Origin: Budvicia aquatica DSM 5075 = ATCC 35567 | Lineage (GTDB): Bacteria; Pseudomonadota; Gammaproteobacteria; Enterobacterales; Enterobacteriaceae | Assembly: GCF_000427805.1 (NCBI RefSeq) | Contig: NZ_ATYS01000030.1 | Span: 1 to 63,740 of the forward strand | Length of the DNA: 63,740 nucleotides | Reading direction: 5' to 3' | Shown here: piece after piece, positions 55,130-63,695 of the stretch | Layout: each line of letters begins with the position of its first letter | Position numbering within the stretch: the first letter of the stretch is position 1 | Notes under the pieces: model-generated | Database searches by the model: none | The model's input: the letters and a program-made list of their open reading frames with translations, nothing else | What the model was told of the DNA's origin: nothing | Position numbers and translations under genes: made by a program

Positions 55130-55290
55130 GAGGCCCTTGGTTCAGATTATGAGAAAACTCTACTTAATGAATATGATGTTTTACGAGCGAGTCTTGTTTG
55201 TGACGGACGAGCTATCCCATTAATCAGTCAAATTGTTCTTGTGGAAAATAAAAACACATGATGCGAGCAGGCGGGTTTCTTTAAACTTTA
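55130..55290 (+). pseudogene. decayed IS4-type transposase fragment, copy 2
   Basis: The plus strand reads LGSDYEKTLLNEYDVLRASL, then VCDGRAIPLISQIVLVENKN and a stop. The same DGRxxxLxSQ core appears on the minus strand at 51270-51500, with 76 of 92 bases identical between 55164-55255 and the complement of 51363-51454. The element is heavily eroded: no D-D-E set, start or end is left. Confidence 0.72.
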
Positions 55291-55291
55291 A

Positions 55292-55329
55292 ACTCCAGCA
55301 CTCCAGCACTCCAGCACTCCAGCACTCCA
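55292..55329. repeat. 8-bp tandem repeat ACTCCAGC
   Basis: Four exact copies of ACTCCAGC at 55292-55323, followed by the partial copy ACTCCA. It lies directly at the end of the IS4 remnant and in no reading frame, so it looks like slippage in decaying mobile DNA. Confidence 0.9.
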
Positions 55330-55476
55330 CCAGTTCATCAGCATCCTAGAACCGTTTCATTTTTCCTTCACATTATCATTAAATTAAGTGGTGTTTCTGC
55401 AACATGCTGTACATCATTTTTGACCTGAGTTAACCATTTCTTTGCCTGCTATCTGTAAGTTTTATACCCGTGATCA

Positions 55477-56215
55477 ATGAAGTTGCTTGATTTTCGTCAG
55501 CATAAGGATCATCCTGAAGTTATGCCCATTTATCTCAGTGAAGAGCAAAAGCAACCCCTTATCAACCCGCATCGAATATGTAGGGAGCGCCATATCTGTA
55601 AGCGGATAAACTGTGTTTTGCTCTCTGCTGATGGATGGTCTCCAGATATGATCCCCCGTTCCTCACTGCTCCACGAAACAGCTGTCCGACGTCGCCTTAA
55701 CGAGGCTCAGACCGCGGAGCTCACCACCTTGACGGCTAATCTTCTGCCGATAACTCAAGCCATTGTCAGCATAATTGATAACCTGTGGGGCATAAGCTGC
55801 GCCGTGCCCGGCATCATCAATAAATGGCTGTATAAGCACGGTGTTAGCTATCGAAAACCGGTGGGAATAGCGTGAATATCGCTTAGTTCTTCATCGCCAT
55901 CAGGGAAACATAATCCAGTCAGCCTGAACGTTCATATTATCCTCGCCGGAGCCGGTTATCACCGGAGTAGCCTGGTGAAGGATTGAGCTTATGTGATGAA
56001 TATTGAGCTTCACTTTTTACCCCCATATAGCCCCAACTTGAACTCGATAGAACGGGTATAGGAAGTGATGAACGAGTGGGTCAGAAATAATCACTAATTC
56101 ACCACAGCAGCGTTTCTTCGGTGAGAAGTACACCGATTTTTACGGAGACATTACCGAAAACTTGTTATGCCGTATTAATGACAACTTCTAGGCCTTGAAA
56201 AATGCATCTTCAAGT
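55477..56215 (+). pseudogene. IS630-type transposase remnant
   Basis: The first frame (55477-55875) carries the N-terminal helix-turn-helix part (YLSEEQKQPLINPHRICRER, ADGWSPDMI). Later frames carry the catalytic end: a VHIILAGAGYHRS-like stretch near 55930-55970, then NIELHFLPPYSPNLNSIERV at about 56000, followed by an in-frame TAG where a tryptophan codon is expected and EVMNEWVRNN. Frames are shifted and a middle part is missing. The element lies directly before the GC-richer gldA-dhaK pair. Confidence 0.75.
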
Positions 56216-56382
56216 TAATCGGGTATAGACCAGACCGAAGCTGGCACAGCTATTTCATTACCAGACTTACATCTTATTTCTAACATTTAACTACAGGGCT
56301 CGTCTGATAATTTGTTTTGTATCAATTATCACCTGCGTTTTGTACTTCGATTATACCTTCCATTTTTTATAAAGGATTTATT

Positions 56383-57483
56383 ATGAGAACAATCCAGTCA
56401 CCGGGTAAATATATTCAAGGGCCAGACGCGCTGTCCTTACTGAACAGCTATATCAAACCATTAGGTTCACGCTGGCTCATTCTGGTCGATGCCGTCATGC
56501 AGTCCTCTCAGTCCCAATTCTCTGTTGGGGAAACAGATGATCTTCATTTTCATATCGAATTGTTTCGCGGAGAATGCTCCCATCAGGAGATCCAGCGTAT
56601 TGTCGCACTGACGAAAAGCCACGACTGCGACGGTATCATTGGTTTTGGTGGCGGCAAGGTACTGGATACCGCTAAAGCAGTCGCTTTCTACCAACGTTTG
56701 CGCTCTGTCATGTTGCCGACCGTAGCCTCCACTGATGCGCCAACCAGTGCGCTGTCGGTGATTTATACCGAAGAAGGTGAGTTCGATAAATACCTGTTCC
56801 ACTCAGCCAATCCGGACATGGTGATAGTAGACAGTAATATTATTGCCAGTGCGCCGGTTCGCCTGCTAGTGAGCGGCATGGGTGACGCACTCTCCACCTG
56901 GTTTGAAGCGCAGGCGTGTTATGAATCCCGCGCCGCTAATATGTCCGGCGGTCAGACTACCCGAGCCGCGCTGACGCTGGCGCGTTTGTGCTATGAAACG
57001 CTGCTGCAGGAAGGTAAAAAAGCCAAAATTGCGGTGGAGCAAAAGGTCACCTGTCGCGCGCTTGAGCGCATTATCGAAGCCAATACCTACCTCAGTGGCA
57101 TCGGATTTGAAAGCAGTGGTCTTGCCGCGGCGCACGCCATCCATAATGGACTGACCCAGCTTGAAGATTGTCACCACTACTACCACGGTGAAAAGGTTGC
57201 GTTTGGCACACTGACACAGCTGGTGTTGCAGAACAGCAGCGATGCACAGATTGATGAGGTACTGGATTTCTGTGTAACCGTTGGTCTGCCGGTGTGTCTG
57301 GAGCAGCTCGGCGTTACCGAAAATGTGCAGGAAAAAATGCGCATCGTGGCAGACAGTAGCTGTAGCGAAGGTGAAACTATTTTCAATATGCCGTTCAGCA
57401 TCACCAGCGAAAGCGTATATAGCGCCCTGATTATCGCCGACCAACTGGGTCGTCAGAAACTGGGCCTGACGGCGCAGGGATAA
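56383..57483 (+). CDS. gldA: glycerol dehydrogenase
   Basis: 366 residues from ATG 56383, with AAAGGA upstream; an open extension to 56317 has no similarity. It matches E. coli GldA/Citrobacter DhaD in order: RTIQSPGKYIQGPDAL, the NAD motif GFGGGKVLDTAKAV (87-100), PTVASTDAPTSALSVIYTEEG, GMGDALSTWFEA with zinc ligand Asp168, and HAIHNGL and HYYHGEKVAFGTL with the two histidine ligands. It oxidises glycerol to dihydroxyacetone with NAD. It stands 32 bp before dhaK, which uses the product. Third-position GC is visibly higher than in neighbours, and an IS630 remnant lies upstream, suggesting acquisition. Confidence 0.95.
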   Translation: MRTIQSPGKYIQGPDALSLLNSYIKPLGSRWLILVDAVMQSSQSQFSVGETDDLHFHIELFRGECSHQEIQRIVALTKSHDCDGIIGFGGGKVLDTAKAVAFYQRLRSVMLPTVASTDAPTSALSVIYTEEGEFDKYLFHSANPDMVIVDSNIIASAPVRLLVSGMGDALSTWFEAQACYESRAANMSGGQTTRAALTLARLCYETLLQEGKKAKIAVEQKVTCRALERIIEANTYLSGIGFESSGLAAAHAIHNGLTQLEDCHHYYHGEKVAFGTLTQLVLQNSSDAQIDEVLDFCVTVGLPVCLEQLGVTENVQEKMRIVADSSCSEGETIFNMPFSITSESVYSALIIADQLGRQKLGLTAQG

Positions 57484-57515
57484 CGACCCGAATTTGACAA
57501 AACGGAGGAAAAGTT

Positions 57516-59165
57516 ATGAGTCAGTTTTTTATGAATAACAAGGAAGACCTGGTCAGCGAAGCGCTGGAAGGGATACTGCGCGCCAGCCCGTTCAATAATC
57601 TGGCGATGTTGGATGCCGGACAGGACATCCGTATCGTGGTTCGCCGGGACTGGGATAAGCGCAATGTCGCGATTATTTCCGGCGGTGGCGCGGGCCACGA
57701 ACCAGCACATGCGGGCTTTGTCGGCAAGGGGATGCTCACTGCCGCCGTCTGCGGCGATGTGTTTGCCTCACCAAGCGTTGATGCGGTACTGAGCGCCATC
57801 ATTAACGTCACCGGCGACGCGGGCTGCCTGCTGATCGTCAAAAATTACACGGGTGACCGCCTGAACTTCGGCCTGGCGGCGGAGAAAGCACGCAAGCTTG
57901 GCTACCGCGTGGAACTGGTCATGGTACGTGACGACATTTCCCTGCCGGACAATCCGCAGCCGCGCGGCGTGGCGGGTACGGCGTTGGTACACAAGATTGC
58001 GGGCTTTGCCGCCGAACAGGGAAAAAACCTCGAAGAGGTTACCGCAGCCGCACAGGACGCGATCGCCAAAGTGGTGAGCATCGGCGTGGCCTTCTCCAAC
58101 TGTAACATTCCGGGAGAAAACCATAGCAATCGCGTGCATAACGGCACCTGCGAACTGGGCATGGGTATCCATGGTGAACCGGGCGTTGAGACGCTGCAAT
58201 TCCGGACCGGGCACGAGCTGGTCAGTCTGATGGTGGACAAACTGCTGAGCGTAACCGATAAATACAGCCCCAAAGCGCTGCTGGTGAACAATCTGGGCGG
58301 TTTTTCAGCACTGGAAATGTCGCTGCTGACGCGCGAAGTACTTCGCTCATCACTGGCCGATGAGGTTGAACTGCTGGTCGGACCGGCAACGGTCGTCAGC
58401 GCGCTGGACATGAAAGGCTTTTCCCTGTCAGTCATTTTACTGACGGACGCCCTGCGCGAAGCGATGCTGGCGCCAGTGGAAGTCGCTGGCTGGCCATCAG
58501 TGGTCAAACCCAAAAAACCTGAAGTGGTGGTGGCCGAAAACCGAATTCCGGAACATCGCTTTGTCCCTTCGGTTAATCAGACAACCCAGAGCATGTTGGC
58601 AACGATCTGCAAGACCTTAATCAGTTCAGAGTCTGAGTTGAATACACTGGACACGCTGGTCGGCGATGGTGATACGGGCTCTACCTTCGCGGGCGGAGCC
58701 AGGCGAGTACTGTCAGCATTGGAAAACGGACTGCTTCCTCTAGATAAGCCCGACGATCTGATGATTGCCGTAGGAGAGCATCTGGCAACTGCGATGGGCG
58801 GCTCCAGCGGCGTGCTGATGTCGATTATGTTCAACGCCTGTGGGCAAAAGCTGGCTGAAGGAAAAACCTTGGGCGAATCGCTGGCATACGGCCTCAGCCG
58901 TATGCAGTATTACGGCGGGGCAAACATTGGTGACCGTACCATGGTTGATGCGCTCTGTCCGGCCTTCATCTGTATTATTCAGGGCGACTCGTTATTTGAG
59001 GTCGCCAGAGCGGCGCATACAGGTGCAGAGAGCACCTGCTCTATGGCTAAAGCTAATGTCGGACGATCATCCTACCTCAACAGCGATAGTCTCAATGGCG
59101 TGAAGGATCCTGGGGCGTATGCGGTTGAACTGGTTTTTGCGGAGCTGAGTAAACAGTTTTCCTGA
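57516..59165 (+). CDS. dhaK: ATP-dependent dihydroxyacetone kinase (DhaK-DhaL fusion)
   Basis: 549 residues, the Citrobacter-type ATP-dependent enzyme rather than the phosphotransferase-linked E. coli DhaKLM. The DhaK part (1-335) has GGGAGHEPAHAGFVGKGM and GMGIHGEPG, where His219 should bind dihydroxyacetone covalently. The DhaL part (about 360-549) has TLVGDGDTGSTFAGGARRVL, a metal-binding aspartate cluster, and AMGGSSGVLM. It makes dihydroxyacetone phosphate for glycolysis. GGAGG precedes the ATG. Same elevated GC as gldA. The usual regulator DhaR and glycerol uptake genes are not present. Confidence 0.95.
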   Translation: MSQFFMNNKEDLVSEALEGILRASPFNNLAMLDAGQDIRIVVRRDWDKRNVAIISGGGAGHEPAHAGFVGKGMLTAAVCGDVFASPSVDAVLSAIINVTGDAGCLLIVKNYTGDRLNFGLAAEKARKLGYRVELVMVRDDISLPDNPQPRGVAGTALVHKIAGFAAEQGKNLEEVTAAAQDAIAKVVSIGVAFSNCNIPGENHSNRVHNGTCELGMGIHGEPGVETLQFRTGHELVSLMVDKLLSVTDKYSPKALLVNNLGGFSALEMSLLTREVLRSSLADEVELLVGPATVVSALDMKGFSLSVILLTDALREAMLAPVEVAGWPSVVKPKKPEVVVAENRIPEHRFVPSVNQTTQSMLATICKTLISSESELNTLDTLVGDGDTGSTFAGGARRVLSALENGLLPLDKPDDLMIAVGEHLATAMGGSSGVLMSIMFNACGQKLAEGKTLGESLAYGLSRMQYYGGANIGDRTMVDALCPAFICIIQGDSLFEVARAAHTGAESTCSMAKANVGRSSYLNSDSLNGVKDPGAYAVELVFAELSKQFS

Positions 59166-59192
59166 GTATTTTCATTATATTCAGTAAACTAT

Positions 59193-59225
59193 TACCCTGG
59201 TGTGGCTGTAATGCACACCAGGGTA
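59193..59225 (+). terminator. strong hairpin after dhaK
   Basis: TACCCTGGTGTG (59193-59204) pairs perfectly with CACACCAGGGTA (59214-59225) around a nine-base loop, 28 bp after the stop. No U-run follows. The next 80 bp to yiaV contain no recognised gene. Confidence 0.6.
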
Positions 59226-59309
59226 GTATCAGTCTTTTCATCGGCTTTGCCAGAGAAGGTGGTCTAGCGGATGTTACCTTGCAGGCCACGACGTTCGCCG
59301 TAATCTTTG

Positions 59310-60446
59310 TTAGTGGTCAAGATAGAGGTAATGCATCCAGCTAGTCATACGTAGTAGAACCTTACGCATAACAGAAACATGGGTAAAGTGATCCGAATAA
59401 ACGGCCACCTGAGCAAATATCCCATCAGGCAGGGCTTCAGCTTCAGCATTCGGATTTAGCTCTATAATAGCAAGAATCCCGTCGGTACCGGGAACAATAT
59501 TCAGAGATTGTAGCGTTCCTTGTGCCTGATAAGTTCCGCCTGAGACAACGGGCAGAACTGCAATTAATTTCCCCTGAAATATCTGTCCAGGTAACGCATT
59601 GAATACAACCTCCGCTTCATCGCCTGGTTGCAGACGCAGTAGCGAGTTTTGCCTGAACTGGGCGATTATCAGTCTTTCTTGTTCCGGAATAAAAACCATT
59701 ACTGGACGCAGCGGCAAAGCGGCCGCATAGGTTCCCGGGCGGATTAATACCTGAGTTACATAACCATTACTTGGGGCTCGGATCACCGTTTGTTCAAGAT
59801 CATATCTAGCTTCATCTAACTGAGCCCTGATGCTGACGACTTGGGATTGTTCTCCGTTTACTATACTGTCTATCTGACTTTTTACTTGAGCCTGTTCGGC
59901 GATAGAGCCTTTTACCAGCGCATCCTGTGCCAGAAAATTCTGTCTTGCATTATCAATATCACTTTCGGAGAAAGGATTCACCTTCGCTTTACTTCCCTGA
60001 ATATAACGCTGGTAGTCTTTATATAATCGATCGCGCTCAGCAGTAACATGATCCGTATGAGCTATGGCTTCATCTAATTGTCCCTTAAGTATCTGTATGT
60101 TAGTCAACGCCGTGACTAAATCCGCCTGAAGTCTGTCGACACGAGCTTTATATCGAGTTGGATCTATTTTAAAAAGTACGTCGCCTTTTTTGATTAATAT
60201 ATTTGTTCTATCAGTGACTTCGATAACAATACCCGTCACTTGTGGTGTAATCGGAATAGAAATAACGGCTTTCTGTGCTTGAAAAGTATAAGGATGATTG
60301 TAATTCATCAATAATATTAACCCGGAAATTAAAAACACACCGCCCAACGCTGCAGTTGGAACTGTCCATTTATTTACGGGAATTTTAAATATTTTAAATA
60401 TAGACCAGGCAAACGCGACATATGTCAGAATAATTAATAAATCCAT
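59310..60446 (-). CDS. yiaV: HlyD-family membrane-fusion protein YiaV
   Basis: 378 residues, the same as E. coli YiaV/YibH. An N-terminal membrane segment ([19 protein letters not shown]) is followed by the first lipoyl half ([19 protein letters not shown]), a coiled coil (about 95-205) and the second half ([20 protein letters not shown]). The ending [18 protein letters not shown] is diagnostic for this group. It is part of a pair with YiaW, which starts upstream and ends 4 bp before. Such two-gene units may form inner-membrane efflux parts of unknown substrate. yibH is a paralogue; the 107-residue partner favours yiaV. Confidence 0.9.
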   Translation of the reverse strand: MDLLIILTYVAFAWSIFKIFKIPVNKWTVPTAALGGVFLISGLILLMNYNHPYTFQAQKAVISIPITPQVTGIVIEVTDRTNILIKKGDVLFKIDPTRYKARVDRLQADLVTALTNIQILKGQLDEAIAHTDHVTAERDRLYKDYQRYIQGSKAKVNPFSESDIDNARQNFLAQDALVKGSIAEQAQVKSQIDSIVNGEQSQVVSIRAQLDEARYDLEQTVIRAPSNGYVTQVLIRPGTYAAALPLRPVMVFIPEQERLIIAQFRQNSLLRLQPGDEAEVVFNALPGQIFQGKLIAVLPVVSGGTYQAQGTLQSLNIVPGTDGILAIIELNPNAEAEALPDGIFAQVAVYSDHFTHVSVMRKVLLRMTSWMHYLYLDH

Positions 60447-60450
60447 GGTA

Positions 60451-60774
60451 TTACTCCGATGAAGTCGTTTTATTATCGCCCAGTTTTTGCTCCAACTCTG
60501 TTACTCGTTGCTGCAACTGTGCAAATGATTCTGGTTGACCTTGCATGCCCCAACCACGCTCTGGGCGATATAATGTGGCCCATATCCATAAAAATGGCCA
60601 TATAACATGTAACGTAAACAGGCTTACCCAACCTGCTACATGGATAGCATCTGCATGAGGATGGTTACGTGATTTTGCGATCAAATAGGGAATATCATGA
60701 AGAATAATAATCCCATAAAAAATAATGAGAAAGACCGAAATCAGTATAAACAGCGCAAAATAGTTAAGGAACAT
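60451..60774 (-). CDS. yiaW: DUF3302 inner-membrane protein YiaW
   Basis: 107 residues, the length of E. coli YiaW. Two membrane segments ([20 protein letters not shown] and [20 protein letters not shown]) flank [28 protein letters not shown] and a short coiled coil ([13 protein letters not shown]) end the protein. It is upstream of yiaV with a 4-bp gap, so the two are translated together. Function is unknown; it probably assists the membrane-fusion protein. Confidence 0.93.
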   Translation of the reverse strand: MFLNYFALFILISVFLIIFYGIIILHDIPYLIAKSRNHPHADAIHVAGWVSLFTLHVIWPFLWIWATLYRPERGWGMQGQPESFAQLQQRVTELEQKLGDNKTTSSE

Positions 60775-61232
60775 AATTGCCTCGAAGAAACGAATTGCTC
60801 TTTAATAATAAAGATAGACGCTATCTACACGAATTGTAATGCTGCCAATAAAATTCATTGTGTGGCAATAAATACTTTGCAACTAATGTGAAATATCAAT
60901 TCGGATACATTGATATATATAGTTTATAAATATGATGTATTTCAGGGGATGACCAGATTATTTCCCGTTCAGCGTCTTTGCTACCCAAATACTTTTTCTA
61001 TCATGCAGCGCCGTTTATATTACTATGCTGATGAGACGACGTTCTGGCTGGAAGTGGTAGAAGTTCCAAGATCAAAAAGTTCCAGTCGATCGAATGGCCG
61101 GAATGCTGGTCTGCCATAATGACAAAACCATCCCGACCACAAGGTACTTGATGGGGGAGAAGGTCAGCGAATGAAGAAAGGAAAAATAGGGTGAAATTGC
61201 TGGTTTCGTTAGGGCATGGATGAATTTTAGAT
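60775..61232. other. 458-bp region between yiaW and the tRNA-Phe terminator
   Basis: The first part should hold the yiaW promoter; a small inverted repeat AGATAG-ACG-CTATCT lies near 60808-60825. From about 61000 to 61190 overlapping frames on both strands contain no recognised protein; the higher GC there suggests a leftover of an old gene or mobile element. Confidence 0.4.
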
Positions 61233-61262
61233 AAAAAAATAGACGTCAATTGACGTCTATTT
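61233..61262 (-). terminator. rho-independent terminator of a former tRNA-Phe gene
   Basis: A 26-bp perfect palindrome (61237-61262, core AGACGTCAATTGACGTCT) is followed on the minus strand by a run of seven T. It stands ten bases after the tRNA-Phe 3' end at 61272-61293, on the same strand, exactly where a tRNA terminator is expected. Confidence 0.85.
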
Positions 61263-61271
61263 CTATGAATA

Positions 61272-61293
61272 TGGTGCCGGACTCGGAATCGAA
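61272..61293 (-). other. attachment site: 3' end of tRNA-Phe
   Basis: On the minus strand the sequence reads TTCGATTCCGAGTCCG followed by GCACCA. E. coli tRNA-Phe ends in TTCGATTCCGAGTCCG and GGCACCA, so all but one base of the T-arm, acceptor strand and CCA are present. Upstream on that strand (higher coordinates) the match stops abruptly and no tRNA body exists. This is the mark left when an integrase inserts an island into the 3' end of a tRNA gene. The complete tRNA should lie at the other island end, to the right of the window. Confidence 0.82.
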
Positions 61294-61436
61294 ATAAACC
61301 TATATATTCATTGTTAATTAACGTTATTTTTGTATTCCAAAATTGATGGAGCCCCCAGTTGGGCCCCCTTCTGGTTTTTCATCAAAAAGGAATCGGTTCG
61401 ATACTGGTTTTTCCTGAGAGTTAAATATCATGCCCT

Positions 61437-61469
61437 TCAGGGTGGTTCCGTCACCCGGAACCACCCTGA
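61437..61469 (-). terminator. strong hairpin after the toxin-antitoxin pair
   Basis: CAGGGTGGTTCCG (61438-61450) pairs perfectly with CGGAACCACCCTG (61456-61468) around a five-base loop, with one further A-T pair outside. It lies 8 bp beyond the antitoxin stop on the minus strand. No U-run is seen. Confidence 0.6.
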
Positions 61470-61476
61470 GATAATC

Positions 61477-61764
61477 TTACAGCGTAATCTGAGGATGTTT
61501 AATACCGCAGGCTTTGGCATATCTTGCCAGGGTGTCAATGCTTGCTTTAACGATATTCGACTCCATACGGGAAACTGTGGGTGGTGTTACCCCCATTCGT
61601 TCCGCTACCTGAGCACGGGTTAACCCAGCATGGCGACGCCATTCTGCCAGCATGATCTGCAAACGCTCTTTACGCTCTTCCGCTTCATACGCAATTTGTA
61701 CTTCAGGATCAGACATCAAATCGGTCCTGACTGTGTTCCAGCTAATACCGTTAACTTTTTTCAT
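61477..61764 (-). CDS. HigA/XRE-type antitoxin
   Basis: 95 residues. The helix-turn-helix lies at about 49-68 (LTRAQVAERMGVTPPTVSRM), preceded by VQIAYEAEERKERLQIMLAE, the usual N-terminal helix of antitoxins that follow RelE-type toxins. It overlaps the toxin gene by 14 bp, so translation is coupled. It should bind the toxin and repress the promoter. It is the first gene inside the island boundary. Confidence 0.9.
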   Translation of the reverse strand: MKKVNGISWNTVRTDLMSDPEVQIAYEAEERKERLQIMLAEWRRHAGLTRAQVAERMGVTPPTVSRMESNIVKASIDTLARYAKACGIKHPQITL

Positions 61765-62074
61765 TTAACATCTCCTCTAATCGTTCAAACGCGAGTGTTA
61801 TCTCCCCTGATGGTGTTTTCTGCGTTTTCTTGATGAACACTCGCAGTAGATAGATATTTTTTCCTTTCTGATAAACATATAGCCCTCTGGCGATATCCGT
61901 CCCCATTGTTCTGAGTTCAAACAAGCCGTCTCTGAGTGGTTTGCTGTCAGGTTCTCGCAATGCAGTGGCATTCATTTCAAGCTTATCAATTAGTCGGATC
62001 ATTTTAGCTTTGACGACCGGTGATAAACTTGATATTTCATCGGGTACTTCATCATGTAATATCACGTTAAACAC
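61751..62074 (-). CDS. RelE/HigB-type toxin
   Basis: 107 residues from the GTG at 62074, chosen because GGAGG lies eight bases before it; the open frame extends to 62089. The fold signature VKAKMIRLIDKLEMNATALREPDSKPLRDGLFELRTMG then GLYVYQKGKNIYLLRVFIKKTQKTP is typical of Gp49/RelE-like mRNA interferases that act on ribosomes. The basic and aromatic residues of the C-terminal half are intact, unlike the toxin at 50570. With the overlapping antitoxin it should stabilise the island. Confidence 0.88.
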   Translation of the reverse strand: MFNVILHDEVPDEISSLSPVVKAKMIRLIDKLEMNATALREPDSKPLRDGLFELRTMGTDIARGLYVYQKGKNIYLLRVFIKKTQKTPSGEITLAFERLEEMLNEKS

Positions 62075-62258
62075 ACTATATTCCTCCACAGGAAAATATT
62101 ACCTTATAAGCTAAGTTAGTTCAAATGCTAATTAACGTCCAATGAATTTGACTACCTCCATTTTCGACATGTCCCAGACATCTGCTAGACTTACAGACTT
62201 CTTCAGCAAATTATTCTAACTGACCACGATTAACGATTAATCAGTCCAACAGATTGCT

Positions 62259-62567
62259 TCAGACTTCATCTGTTCCGATCACAAACAAATACGATAAAGG
62301 TTGCAACGCAGCCATGTTCAGCGTCAGATGTGTTCGGCACCACTCAATAAAAGCCGGCTTATCAAAATCCAATTGGTGACCACGGATAAACTCAAGGTCC
62401 AGTATGACATACTCAGCATTTGCTGAACTCTCCGTTGCTGGGTAGAAAATACCTTCGCTACCCAACGTGGTTAAATCGTTAAACGCTGATTCAGTGACTC
62501 GGACGGTGTGGATCAAATCAATATTTTCCAGTGACTTCAGTGACAGTAAGCGAGCAATCAGATTCAT
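62259..62567 (-). CDS. hypothetical island protein, 102 residues
   Basis: Not recognised. It has a hydrophilic soluble look with AEYVILDLEFIRGHQLDFDK and FIEWCRTHLTLNMAALQPLS. Its start overlaps the stop of the 168-residue gene by 4 bp (ATGA), a clear sign of translational coupling. Similar small gene pairs are common between RadC-like and toxin-antitoxin genes in tRNA-linked islands of Enterobacterales. About 185 bp without a gene separates it from the toxin. Confidence 0.7.
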   Translation of the reverse strand: MNLIARLLSLKSLENIDLIHTVRVTESAFNDLTTLGSEGIFYPATESSANAEYVILDLEFIRGHQLDFDKPAFIEWCRTHLTLNMAALQPLSYLFVIGTDEV

Positions 62568-63070
62568 GGTTTTATTCCTGTAGATATTCCATTGGGAAGC
62601 GCGATGACTATCGCCAGTTCAGCGAGCAACCAGTCGGCGACATGTTGCCATTCAGAACCACTGACATCAGACGTGATTTTCCAGGCCGTTGGGCTGGTGT
62701 GATGGGCCAGCAGTAACACCGCCATGACCATAAAGAGGTAGGGGTGACCGTAGGTATGGCAATATCCCCGATCGTAGGGATGCCGATGTTGGTTCAGGAT
62801 AAAAGTATCACCGCTGAGTTGATGATGATGCTCTCCGTTGAAGACAATAACCCCAAGCCCTATCAGGCTGTCATCGTAGCGCAGTGGCGTGATACCGGCG
62901 CCATTGCAGATAATAGGGATTGGTTCAATACCGGTCGTTTCCGGCTTCAGGCGGAGCTGTCGATGGGCTAGTGTGACTAGACGACACAGACTGAACCAGT
63001 CCTCCTGAGCGATATCGCGTAATAATCTAAAATGAAAAACGCCAGTTTTTGGCGTAGGTAATGTCGGCAT
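62564..63070 (-). CDS. hypothetical island protein, 168 residues
   Basis: Not recognised. The protein is rich in histidine and tryptophan (GEHHHQLSGDTFILNQHRHP, YDRGYCHTYGHPYLFMVMAV, LLLAHHTSPTAWKIT), which might bind metal or cofactor. It has no signal peptide; one hydrophobic stretch (YLFMVMAVLLLA) could be buried or membrane-associated. It is coupled by a 4-bp overlap to the 102-residue gene and lies 71 bp downstream of radC, so the three form an island operon on the minus strand. Confidence 0.7.
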   Translation of the reverse strand: MPTLPTPKTGVFHFRLLRDIAQEDWFSLCRLVTLAHRQLRLKPETTGIEPIPIICNGAGITPLRYDDSLIGLGVIVFNGEHHHQLSGDTFILNQHRHPYDRGYCHTYGHPYLFMVMAVLLLAHHTSPTAWKITSDVSGSEWQHVADWLLAELAIVIALPNGISTGIKP

Positions 63071-63141
63071 AGGAAAATCTCCATGTTACCGTTGATAAAT
63101 AGCCATGAATTGACGAGGGCGTGAGTGGCTGGTGGCTTGAG

Positions 63142-63594
63142 CTATAACCAGCCCCGTTCAGCAAACGACACCTGTTCGCCATGACCCATGACAATGTGGT
63201 CTAAGACTTTTACGTCAACCAACGATAAGGCCTCTTTTAACTTTTGGGTTATTGTCTTGTCAGCTTGACTGGGCTCAGCTATTCCCGAGGGATGGGAATG
63301 CGCCAAAATCGTCGCCGCTGCATTATGGTACAGGGCCAGCTTAACGATTTCTCGTGGGTAGACGGACACTTCATTAATGGTGCCCATAAAGAGGGTTTCA
63401 CGGGCAATCAACCGGTGCTGATTATCCAAATACAGGACAAGAAAGACCTCTTTTTCAGTTGGCTCTAGCTGTAACCGAAGGTAATCTTGCGTCTGTTGTG
63501 ATGAGGTCAACGAATAGGGTTTGGCTTTGAGTTGCTTATCTAACAGCTGTAAAGCCATCGTAATGATGCGCTGCTCGCGCTGAATATAGGGCAT
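63142..63594 (-). CDS. RadC-like JAB/MPN-domain protein (YeeS type)
   Basis: 150 residues, the short island form without the helix-hairpin-helix domain of full RadC. The MPN motif is complete: [40 protein letters not shown] with His99, His101 and Asp112. It is like E. coli YeeS/YkfG, which sit in prophage-like islands beside toxin-antitoxin genes. Role is unknown despite the name; DNA repair has not held up for RadC and a metalloprotease-like activity is likely from the motif. Confidence 0.92.
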   Translation of the reverse strand: MPYIQREQRIITMALQLLDKQLKAKPYSLTSSQQTQDYLRLQLEPTEKEVFLVLYLDNQHRLIARETLFMGTINEVSVYPREIVKLALYHNAAATILAHSHPSGIAEPSQADKTITQKLKEALSLVDVKVLDHIVMGHGEQVSFAERGWL

Positions 63595-63695
63595 GGCGAT
63601 GTTCTCACGGTGAAAGAGAGTTAGGCCGCAAATAGATGGGGTACTGACGGGTACCCGAACCGGCCTAGAAGAGATTGAACGTGAACCCCGTTCAG

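Noticed and set aside
55292-55329. Tandem repeat considered as a CRISPR-like array
   Set aside because: Units are 8 bp and adjoin directly without spacers, so this is a simple repeat.
59226-59309. Short frames between dhaK and yiaV (minus reading YGERRGLQGNIR)
   Set aside because: The open stretch is too short and overlaps the end of yiaV; no gene end could be identified.
61001-61249. 82-codon minus-strand and overlapping plus-strand frames near the tRNA scar
   Set aside because: Neither shows a family motif. The minus frame begins inside the terminator palindrome, so it cannot be a normal gene.
63142-63594. RadC-like gene considered as a DNA-repair RadC
   Set aside because: It lacks the helix-hairpin-helix part and sits in an island; the short YeeS-type form fits better.
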